The notes beneath the pieces are model-generated. The model was given only the letters and a program-made list of their open reading frames with translations, was not told the DNA's origin and made no database searches. Positions 1 through 5,282 of a DNA stretch of 7,331 nucleotides are shown here, one piece after another. Positions within the stretch are counted from its first letter, which is position 1. Every line of letters begins with the position of its first letter. Origin of the DNA: an uncultured Pelagibacterales bacterium (GTDB lineage: Bacteria > Pseudomonadota > Alphaproteobacteria > Pelagibacterales > Pelagibacteraceae). The stretch lies in contig CAJVZX010000036.1 in the NCBI GenBank assembly GCA_913020625.1, forward strand, positions 1 through 7,331. The letters are read 5' to 3'. The position numbers were made by a program, and so were the translations under genes.

Positions 1-92
1 AAATTTAAATTTATATTGTTAGCAGCAGCTTCGAGTGCTTTAGCTGCTGACTTTAAATTGCCAGAACCATAGTCAATTACTGTAATCGACAT
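1..92 (-). CDS. hisH: Imidazole glycerol phosphate synthase, glutaminase subunit HisH (N-terminal part, cut by window edge)
   Basis: Only the first 30 codons are present; the gene continues beyond position 1. The protein starts MSITVIDYGSGNLKS, and the I-D-Y-G-x-G-N-L-x-S signature is the conserved beginning of HisH, a class I glutamine amidotransferase. With HisF it makes imidazole glycerol phosphate and AICAR, the step just before HisB in histidine synthesis. The catalytic Cys-His-Glu residues lie outside the window and cannot be checked. It follows hisB on the same strand after 7 bases, so the two are almost certainly co-transcribed. There is no clear Shine-Dalgarno site, only A/T-rich sequence before the ATG at 92-90. 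The identification rests on a short stretch, but the motif and the hisB neighbour agree. Confidence 0.9.
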   Translation of the reverse strand, partial: MSITVIDYGSGNLKSAAKALEAAANNINLN

Positions 93-99
93 TTTTAAT

Positions 100-690
100 T
101 TATAAAACGCCCTTGGTTGAAGGAACTCTATTTTTAATTCTTTTATCTATTTCTAAGGCTTCACGTAATGATCTTGCAAGTCCTTTAAAACAAGACTCAA
201 TTATATGATGACTATTATCCCCATAAACATTTTCAATATGTAGTGTGATACCAGCAGCTTGTGAAAAAGCTTGAAACCATTCCTTAAACAACTCTGTATC
301 CATTTCTCCTAATTTTTCCACTTTTAATTTAACTTTCCAAATTAAATATGGTCTATTAGAAACATCAATTACTACTCTAGTTAAAGTCTCATCCATAGGT
401 ATCATAACATGAGCATATCGTCTTATGCCTATGAATTTATTTGATGCTTTTTTTAAACATTCCCCAATTGCAATGCCAGTATCCTCAGTGGTGTGATGAA
501 GATCAATATGAGTATCTCCTTTTGCTATAAGTTTTAAATCCATTAATGAATGCTTTGATAGTTGTTCCAGCATATGATTTAAAAAACCAATTCCTGTATC
601 AACTTTATATTTTCCTTTTCCATCAATATTCAAGTCAACATGAATGCTGGTTTCTTTGGTCTTTCTTGTTATTTTGGCTTTTCTGGACAT
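100..690 (-). CDS. hisB: Imidazoleglycerol-phosphate dehydratase
   Basis: This monofunctional IGPD of 196 residues converts imidazole glycerol phosphate to imidazole acetol phosphate in histidine biosynthesis. The length is typical for the stand-alone enzyme; no HisB-N phosphatase domain is fused to it. Family motifs are visible in order: DTGIGFLNHML at 31-41, the metal-binding HHTTED at 65-70, a MDE segment at 99-101, the second metal-binding DNSHHIIE at 158-165, and the conserved C-terminal PSTKGVL at 190-196. The two His-rich motifs arise from an internal duplication in the family and bind the Mn ions. The gene is divergent from hslV and sits 7 bases ahead of hisH. The ATG at 690 places SRKAKITRKTKETSI just before the fold, as in relatives, but it has no Shine-Dalgarno site. 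Confidence 0.97.
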   Translation of the reverse strand: MSRKAKITRKTKETSIHVDLNIDGKGKYKVDTGIGFLNHMLEQLSKHSLMDLKLIAKGDTHIDLHHTTEDTGIAIGECLKKASNKFIGIRRYAHVMIPMDETLTRVVIDVSNRPYLIWKVKLKVEKLGEMDTELFKEWFQAFSQAAGITLHIENVYGDNSHHIIESCFKGLARSLREALEIDKRIKNRVPSTKGVL

Positions 691-789
691 TATTTTATTT
701 TAGAAGATATATAATTAAACAGTAATTATATCAATAAATTCAAATGGTACACTTGAAGAATTCAAATAAATATCCACATAAACATAATC
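691..789. promoter_or_regulatory. Divergent hisB/hslV intergenic region
   Basis: These 99 bases separate two genes that point away from each other, so promoters for both must lie here or inside the genes. For hisB, read on the minus strand, an exact TATAAT is at 730-725, but only a poor -35 lies upstream of it. An alternative is TTGATA, 17 bases, then TATATC, closer to the hisB start. In DNA this AT-rich such matches are expected by chance, so the choice is uncertain. A small dyad, TTGAA-GAA-TTCAA (753-765), overlaps the putative -35 for hslV. No RNA structure or small ORF is apparent. Confidence 0.6.
752..781 (+). promoter_or_regulatory. Possible heat-shock (RpoH-type) promoter for hslVU
   Basis: CTTGAA at 752-757 is followed after 16 bases by CCACAT at 774-779. 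This resembles the sigma-32 pattern (CTTGAA, then CCCCAT or CCTAT-like). In Escherichia coli hslVU is a sigma-32 heat-shock operon, so the placement makes biological sense. If correct, transcription would begin around 786-788, leaving almost no 5' leader before the ATG at 790. The -10 is imperfect, and this is pattern matching on one site. Confidence 0.4.
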
Positions 790-1329
790 ATGAGTGAAAA
801 CAATATATGGCACGGTACTACTATTGTCTTAATTAGAAAAGATAATGATGTTGTTGTGGCTGGAGATGGCCAAGTCAGTATGGGTAATACCATAATAAAA
901 AAAACAGCAACTAAAGTAAGAAAAATTGAAAAAAGAAATGTTATTGCAGGATTTGCTGGATCAACCGCTGATGCACTTACATTGTTCGAAAGATTAGAAG
1001 CAAAACTAGAGAAGCATGCTGGAAATTTAACGAGAGCAGCAGTGGAATTGGCCAAAGACTGGCGAACGGACAAATATTTAAGAAGACTAGAAGCATTAAT
1101 GGCCATTGGAGATAAAGAAAAAAGTTTTATTATATCTGGCACAGGTGATGTTCTAGAACCTGAAGATAACATAATTGCAATTGGATCAGGTGGTAATTTT
1201 GCCTTAGCTGCTGCAAGAGTGCTAATGGATACAAAATTATCTGCTGAAGAAATTGCAAAAAAATCAATTGAAGTAGCTTCTGAAATTTGTGTTTTCACAA
1301 ATAATAATATTAAAATTGAAAAAATATAA
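790..1329 (+). CDS. hslV: ATP-dependent protease peptidase subunit HslV (ClpQ)
   Basis: HslV is the proteasome-like threonine peptidase that forms a double hexamer capped by HslU and degrades unfolded or regulatory proteins in the cytosol. The 179 residues align with the family over the whole length. Thr10-Thr11 in the segment WHGTTI correspond to the mature N-terminal threonines; counting from Thr10, Asp26 falls at the conserved Asp17 and Lys42 at the catalytic Lys33. GDGQVSMGNT (25-34), AGFAGSTADA (53-62), AKDWRTD (88-94) and the Gly-rich GSGG (132-135) are family signatures. Unlike the E. coli form, which needs only Met removal, this one carries nine residues before the catalytic Thr; this MS..WHG leader is known in alphaproteobacterial HslV and implies cleavage after Gly9. 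It overlaps hslU by one base (TAATG). No Shine-Dalgarno site precedes the ATG. Confidence 0.97.
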   Translation: MSENNIWHGTTIVLIRKDNDVVVAGDGQVSMGNTIIKKTATKVRKIEKRNVIAGFAGSTADALTLFERLEAKLEKHAGNLTRAAVELAKDWRTDKYLRRLEALMAIGDKEKSFIISGTGDVLEPEDNIIAIGSGGNFALAAARVLMDTKLSAEEIAKKSIEVASEICVFTNNNIKIEKI

Positions 1330-2702
1330 TGGAAAAATCAAATATTAAAGAATTCAAACCTAAAGTAAAAAAAACAAATAAAGATCAAAAATCTTATGTA
1401 AGTGCTTTGTCACCAAGAGAAATAGTTTCAGAGTTAGATAGATTTGTTATTGGCCAAAACAAAGCAAAAAGAGCTGTTGCTATTGCATTAAGAAATAGAT
1501 GGAGACGTCAAGCCTTAGAAGGTCAGTTAAAGGAAGAAGTGTTACCAAAAAATATTTTAATGATTGGTCCAACGGGTGTCGGCAAAACAGAAATTTCTAG
1601 AAGACTTTCAAAGCTAGCTGAAGCACCATTTGTAAAAGTTGAAGCAACAAGATTTACCGAGGTTGGATATGTTGGAAGAGATGTAGAACAGATTGTAAGA
1701 GATCTACTTGAAATAGCAATCTCTATGGAAAAAATAAAAAAGAGAAAAGAAATTTTTACAAAAGCACAAAAAGCTGCTGAAGAAAGGGTTTTAAATGCTC
1801 TAGTAGGTGAAAGAGCAAGCGTGGCCACAAAAGAAAGTTTTAGAAAAAGATTAAGAGATGGTGATTTAGACAATAATGAAATTGAGGTTGATGTAAATGA
1901 AGGTCCATCAATGCCATCTTTTGAAATTCCTGGAATGCCAGGCGCAAACGTGGGCATGGTTAATATTGGTGAAATACTTGGCAAATCAATGGGATCTAAA
2001 CCTAAAAAAAAGAAAATGTCTGTTAAAGAATCTCATGAGATTTTAATTAATGAAGAATCTGATAAACTTATTGAACAAGATAAAATAGTTAAATCAGCAA
2101 AAATCTCTACTGAAAATAATGGTATAGTTTTCTTAGATGAAATTGACAAAATTTCAGCAAGAGTAGACCGTGTTGGTGGAGATGTATCTAGAGAAGGAGT
2201 ACAAAGAGATTTATTACCTTTGATTGAAGGCACAACCGTTAGTACTAAATATGGACCAATTAAAACTGATCATATTTTGTTCATAGCATCTGGAGCATTT
2301 CAACTAGCTAAACCATCTGATTTATTACCAGAGCTTCAGGGAAGGCTTCCTATAAGGGTAGAGTTAGAAGCTTTAACAAGTGATGATTTTAAAAAAATTC
2401 TTAAAGAGCCTGATAATAGTTTAATCAAACAATACGTAGCATTACTCAAAACTGAAAATGTAGATCTTGAATTTTCTGAAGATGGGATTGATAAGATTGC
2501 TAAAATTGCGATGGAAGTTAATAACACAATTGAAAACATAGGAGCAAGAAGACTCCACACAATAATAGAAAAAATACTGGATGATATTAGTTTCACAGCC
2601 ACAGATCGAGGTGGAGAAAAAATAGTTATTGATAAAAATTATGTTGAAAAAAATGTAGGTGAATTAGTAAAAGATATTGATTTATCTAAATTTATTCTTT
2701 AA
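1329..2702 (+). CDS. hslU: ATP-dependent protease ATPase subunit HslU (ClpY)
   Basis: HslU is the AAA+ unfoldase that feeds substrates to HslV. The 457 residues contain Walker A GPTGVGKT at 80-87, the pore-loop GYVG at 113-116, the intermediate (I) domain at roughly 125-245, Walker B IVFLDEIDK at 266-274, the SREGVQRDLLPLIEGT segment at 287-302, the sensor-2 region GARRLHTIIE at 405-414, and the C-terminal DLSKFIL at 451-457, which inserts into HslV. The protein is about 14 residues longer than E. coli HslU (443). It has a lysine-rich N-terminal extension of about 22 residues before the conserved SPREIVSELD (28-37), offset by a somewhat shorter I domain. Its start codon shares a base with the hslV stop, so translation is probably coupled. 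The 3' end overlaps the convergent smr gene by 11 bases. Confidence 0.97.
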   Translation: MEKSNIKEFKPKVKKTNKDQKSYVSALSPREIVSELDRFVIGQNKAKRAVAIALRNRWRRQALEGQLKEEVLPKNILMIGPTGVGKTEISRRLSKLAEAPFVKVEATRFTEVGYVGRDVEQIVRDLLEIAISMEKIKKRKEIFTKAQKAAEERVLNALVGERASVATKESFRKRLRDGDLDNNEIEVDVNEGPSMPSFEIPGMPGANVGMVNIGEILGKSMGSKPKKKKMSVKESHEILINEESDKLIEQDKIVKSAKISTENNGIVFLDEIDKISARVDRVGGDVSREGVQRDLLPLIEGTTVSTKYGPIKTDHILFIASGAFQLAKPSDLLPELQGRLPIRVELEALTSDDFKKILKEPDNSLIKQYVALLKTENVDLEFSEDGIDKIAKIAMEVNNTIENIGARRLHTIIEKILDDISFTATDRGGEKIVIDKNYVEKNVGELVKDIDLSKFIL

Positions 2703-3114
2703 ATTTTTTTAAATAAACATAAAAAGCGCCTTCTCCACCATCTTTGATATCTGCCTGAGATATATTTTTAATGACTTGTTTTAAACTTTCATTAGTTTTT
2801 AGATAATGAGGCACTGAATATTTTAAAAGACTCAGATCTTTTGAAATATAAGGATTTTTTTCATTGTCTGATTTTGATCCTTTTCCTGTAATTATAATAA
2901 CTTTATATATATTTTGTTTATAGTAGCTTAAAATTAATTCTTTTGTTTTTAAATTTGCCTCATCTAAAGTATAACCATGAAGATCAATTTTTTTAGTTAA
3001 AAATCGTCCTGGTTTATTTTGATCTAAATAAGCATCTTTATCTTTTATTGGTTTTTTACTAAATATAAATTTTTTCCAAACATTAAGATCTTCCAATGTA
3101 GGTTTTTTTTTCAA
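2692..3114 (-). CDS. Smr-domain protein (putative endonuclease), probable TTG start
   Basis: This 140-residue protein carries a single C-terminal Smr domain, a fold related to the MutS2 C-terminus with nicking nuclease or RNase activity in some members. The signature IDLHG is at 43-47, the TGKG loop at 76-79 and GGEGAFYVYL at 126-135, the usual end of the domain. The N-terminal LEDLNVWKKF..KPI resembles the short lead segment of alphaproteobacterial stand-alone Smr proteins. No ATG in this frame lies upstream of the conserved part. The best start is TTG at 3114-3112, one base after the timA stop; the frame closes at a TAG (3132-3130), so little other choice exists. The next bases form an A9 run coding for Lys2-4. 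Translational coupling to timA is likely. The gene overlaps hslU tail to tail. The physiological substrate is unknown. Confidence 0.87.
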   Translation of the reverse strand: MKKKPTLEDLNVWKKFIFSKKPIKDKDAYLDQNKPGRFLTKKIDLHGYTLDEANLKTKELILSYYKQNIYKVIIITGKGSKSDNEKNPYISKDLSLLKYSVPHYLKTNESLKQVIKNISQADIKDGGEGAFYVYLKKFKE

Positions 3115-3115
3115 A

Positions 3116-3712
3116 TCAAACTTGAGTTTCTATTAAATACCAATTTGGATTCGTGCTCCACATATTTTTAGAAAATTTCCATACATCATTGGCTGTTTTA
3201 ATTATATCTGGATTTCCCTCTACAATTTTATTATTTTTATCTTTTTTACACGTAATAATTTCGCTTATAAAGTTCACAGTAAAAATATAAATATTGTCTT
3301 TTTTTTCAAAATTTTTAATTTTTGCAGATTTAACACCAACAAATGTTAGTTCCGATTTTAAATTTTCTTTATTTCTTTTATCAATTTCATCAGAAAAATT
3401 TTTATATATTTTTTTACCTAGAAGAGGTTTTAAAATGTTTTTTTCACCCTTAGCGAAAGCTACAATAATTTTTTCATATGCAATTTTTGCTCCTTCAATA
3501 AATTGATCTTTTGCATCATCATCAAATTTATCTAAACCAACTTTTGCTTCATCTTTTTGAGATTTTTTTTTAGCTAATTCTCTACCAAATTGACTACCAA
3601 AACTCTCTTCACGTCCTGTTCTTCTTCCTAAGATCCCTCTTAATCTTAAAAAAATAAAGCCAGCAATCATTGCTAAAAGGATAATATCTATATATTCAAA
3701 GCTGTAATTCAT
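3116..3712 (-). CDS. timA: Tim44-domain membrane-anchored protein (TimA-like)
   Basis: The 198-residue protein has one N-terminal membrane segment at about 7-23, followed by the characteristic LRGILGRRTG (24-33), a charged Lys/Asp-rich linker (about 45-68) and a Tim44-like domain from about 70 to the end. The hallmark DVWKF (176-180) and NPNWYLIET (188-196) are present. The Tim44-like domain has an NTF2-like fold. In mitochondria Tim44 anchors the import motor; the bacterial TimA proteins are membrane-associated, and their exact role is poorly defined. The gene is divergent from fxsA-secB, whose products also concern the membrane and export, and this neighbourhood is common in Alphaproteobacteria. 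The mltA gene often found just downstream is missing here; smr follows after a single base. The ATG at 3712 sits directly before the hydrophobic segment. No Shine-Dalgarno site is visible. Confidence 0.9.
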   Translation of the reverse strand: MNYSFEYIDIILLAMIAGFIFLRLRGILGRRTGREESFGSQFGRELAKKKSQKDEAKVGLDKFDDDAKDQFIEGAKIAYEKIIVAFAKGEKNILKPLLGKKIYKNFSDEIDKRNKENLKSELTFVGVKSAKIKNFEKKDNIYIFTVNFISEIITCKKDKNNKIVEGNPDIIKTANDVWKFSKNMWSTNPNWYLIETQV

Positions 3713-3779
3713 GTTTTTTTTGTTATATTTTATTGAGTATAATGGTTTATTTCAATAAACAATAGTTACATTAAGGCAA
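3713..3779. promoter_or_regulatory. Divergent timA/fxsA promoter region with overlapping -10 elements
   Basis: This 67-base gap must serve both directions. On the plus strand an exact TATAAT lies at 3738-3743. On the minus strand TATACT lies at 3741-3736, so the two -10 candidates overlap almost completely. Neither has a good -35: the plus strand has a T tract at the expected spacing, and the minus strand has weak TTG-containing hexamers. Overlap would make transcription of timA and fxsA mutually exclusive at any moment. The elements are predicted by eye only, in AT-rich DNA. A weak AAGG at 3773-3776, three bases before the fxsA ATG, is the only ribosome-site candidate. Confidence 0.45.
3745..3760. 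repeat. Perfect 7-bp inverted repeat in the timA/fxsA promoter region
   Basis: GTTTATT (3745-3751) and AATAAAC (3754-3760) are exact reverse complements separated by TC. The dyad starts two bases after the plus-strand TATAAT, covering the expected transcription start of fxsA, and lies upstream of the minus-strand -10. That position suits a repressor operator for fxsA. It could equally be a chance palindrome. A two-base loop is too tight for a good RNA hairpin at full stem length, and the stem is mostly A-U, so a terminator is unlikely. Confidence 0.4.
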
Positions 3780-4187
3780 ATGAACAGATTATTTATATTA
3801 ATTATTGCAGTTCCTTTAATAGAAATTTTTTTATTTATAAAAGTTGGATCTTATATAGGTGCATACAATACCATTTCTTTAACATTAATTACTGCAATTA
3901 TCGGTGTAATTTATGCAAGATACGAAGGCTTTAATACTTTAAGATCAGCCATTCCTCAATTAAAGAAAGATGAAATACCGATTTATGAAATAATTTCCGG
4001 TGCAGCACTAGCTTTTGCAGCTCTTCTTCTTATTTTGCCAGGTTTTGCTACAGACTTACTTGGTTTTTTATTAATATTTCCTCCAACAAGAAAAGTTTTT
4101 GTGAATAAATTTTCAGAAAACGTTAAAAGTAAAAATAATCTAAATAATAATGTTATTGAAGGAGAGTTTGAAGACAAAGAGGATTAA
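3780..4187 (+). CDS. fxsA: FxsA family membrane protein
   Basis: FxsA is a small inner-membrane protein. In E. coli its overproduction relieves exclusion of phage T7 by the F plasmid protein PifA; its normal role is unknown. The 135 residues show hydrophobic segments at about 3-21, 28-45 and 72-100 and the family motifs PLIEIFLF (12-19), the IYARYEG block (44-50) and PGFATDLLGFLLIFPPTR (87-104). The tail is polar and ends with VIEGEFED (125-132), a pattern also seen in other alphaproteobacterial FxsA proteins. The gene lies two bases before secB and its last codons contain the secB ribosome-binding site, so the two are co-transcribed. The ATG at 3780 starts immediately before the first membrane segment, as expected. 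Confidence 0.93.
   Translation: MNRLFILIIAVPLIEIFLFIKVGSYIGAYNTISLTLITAIIGVIYARYEGFNTLRSAIPQLKKDEIPIYEIISGAALAFAALLLILPGFATDLLGFLLIFPPTRKVFVNKFSENVKSKNNLNNNVIEGEFEDKED
4178..4183 (+). promoter_or_regulatory. Shine-Dalgarno site of secB
   Basis: AGAGGA ends six bases before the secB ATG at 4190 and lies within the last codons of fxsA. It is the only clear Shine-Dalgarno sequence I could find before any start codon in this window, which supports the chosen secB start. Confidence 0.7.
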
Positions 4188-4189
4188 TT

Positions 4190-4615
4190 ATGACTAAAAA
4201 TTATAAAATTTTAGCTGAGTTTATTAAAGATATGTCTTGTGAAACTCAGGATGTTGAGACTTTTCTTTTTGTTAAAGATAATATTGCAAAATATAGTTTG
4301 CATATTGATATTAAAAGTCGTCCATTAAAAAATAAAATTGTTGAGATAAACACCATATTAAAGTTTGAAGACAAAAATTTAGAAAATAAAAGATCACATT
4401 TTGAAATTATTTACACAACTATAATTAAAATTATTGGAGATATTATAGATAAAAAAAATATAGAAAAAATAGTTATATGTGAAGTTCCTAATGAAATTTA
4501 TCCAAGATTAGAAAATGCTTTTTTATCTTTATTAAAAAACTCAGGTTTCCCAGAAGTTAAACTAGGGGAAAAAATTAATTTTGAGAAATTATATAACGAC
4601 AGATTAATTAATTAA
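4190..4615 (+). CDS. secB: Protein-export chaperone SecB (divergent)
   Basis: SecB is a tetrameric cytosolic chaperone that holds precursor proteins unfolded and hands them to SecA. At 141 residues the protein is slightly shorter than typical alphaproteobacterial SecB (about 150-165) because the acidic N-terminal extension is missing. Recognisable blocks are ILAEFIKDMSCE (7-18), matching the family's I-x-x-Q-Y-x-K-D-L-S-F-E start; CEVPNEIYPRLENAF (97-111), matching E-C-P-x-x-x-F-P-x-A-R; and SGFPEVKLGEKINFEKLY (118-135), matching G-G-F-P-P-x-x-L-x-P-I-D-F. The middle is poorly conserved and rich in Lys and Ile. Location next to fxsA and opposite dnaQ is the usual alphaproteobacterial position and supports the name. 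The 3' end overlaps the convergent dnaQ by 8 bases. Confidence 0.88.
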   Translation: MTKNYKILAEFIKDMSCETQDVETFLFVKDNIAKYSLHIDIKSRPLKNKIVEINTILKFEDKNLENKRSHFEIIYTTIIKIIGDIIDKKNIEKIVICEVPNEIYPRLENAFLSLLKNSGFPEVKLGEKINFEKLYNDRLIN

Positions 4616-5282
4616 AATAATTTTTTTTTAATTCTTTCTTTAAAAAATCCTTATGTAACTTAATTTCTTCTGTTGTTGGTTTTACAATTTTTTTAGAATA
4701 TTTAATTATCACATTTCTTTTTTGTTTAGCATATTTTAATATTTTATCGTCGGAAAAATCTAATGATGGCTCTTTTTCATCCATTAAATTAACATATACT
4801 TTAGCTAATAATTCACAGTCTTTGACTGCACTATGTTTTTCTCTTTTTGAGCTATCAATTCTAAATTTTTTACATAAAGCATCTAAACTGATTTGTGAGC
4901 CGGGAAATTTTTCCCTTGCAATTTCTAAAGTATCTATAATTCTAGAGTTGCTTAGAGGTTTTTTTCCGATTATTTGAAGTTCATTATTTATATGCGCCAA
5001 GTCAAAACTTGCATTATGAATGACTAAATTTTTATCACCTATAAAATTAAGAAATTTATCTGCAATTTCAATAAATTTTATCTTGTTTGCTAAAAATTCA
5101 TCTGAATATCCGTGGATTTTAAAAGCATCTTCTGAAATTTTACGTTCCGGGTTAAGATAACAATGAAATATGTTTTTTGTTGGTATTCTGTTTGCCAGCT
5201 CTACACAACCAATTTCAACTATTCTATGTCCATCCTTAACAGATAAACCTGTTGTTTCTGTATCTAAAACAATTTCAATCAT
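4608..5282 (-). CDS. dnaQ: DNA polymerase III epsilon subunit (DEDDh 3'-5' proofreading exonuclease)
   Basis: The epsilon subunit proofreads for the replicative polymerase. All five DEDDh residues can be placed in the 224-residue protein: Asp7 and Glu9 in LDTETTG (Exo I), Asp94 in HNASFDLAHINNEL (Exo II, 89-102), and His150 and Asp155 in KHSAVKDCELLAKVY (Exo III, 149-163). The exonuclease domain spans about 1-170. The remaining 55 residues are Lys-rich and would hold the segment that binds the polymerase alpha subunit in canonical epsilon; I see no clear clamp-binding motif. The start overlaps the coaE stop by eight bases (ATGATTGA), the same order as in other Alphaproteobacteria. It is the last gene of the ppsR-maf-aroE-coaE-dnaQ run and overlaps secB at its 3' end. 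Confidence 0.95.
   Translation of the reverse strand: MIEIVLDTETTGLSVKDGHRIVEIGCVELANRIPTKNIFHCYLNPERKISEDAFKIHGYSDEFLANKIKFIEIADKFLNFIGDKNLVIHNASFDLAHINNELQIIGKKPLSNSRIIDTLEIAREKFPGSQISLDALCKKFRIDSSKREKHSAVKDCELLAKVYVNLMDEKEPSLDFSDDKILKYAKQKRNVIIKYSKKIVKPTTEEIKLHKDFLKKELKKNYFN

Noticed and set aside
770..778. ATATCCACA, one mismatch from the DnaA box TTATCCACA, in the hisB/hslV gap; another near-match, TTATCCCCA, at 215-223.
   Set aside because: Only isolated single-mismatch sites exist, one of them inside hisB, with no cluster of boxes and no sizeable non-coding region. This does not support an origin in the window.
762..1298. A 178-codon open frame on the minus strand opposite hslV.
   Set aside because: It is the shadow of a strongly supported hslV gene; the translation is low-complexity Ser/Ala/Leu-rich and has no recognisable domain.
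1523..2602. Three open frames on the minus strand opposite hslU (about 66 to 153 codons).
   Set aside because: hslU is intact and fully conserved across this span. The antisense frames are by-products of its codon use, with no start context or motifs.
2691..2717. A/T-only inverted segments around the hslU/smr junction (TTTATT .. AATAAA, TTTAAA .. TTTAAA) that could form a terminator stem.
   Set aside because: The stems are short, purely A-U and interrupted. Such matches are common by chance in this base composition, so no terminator is called.
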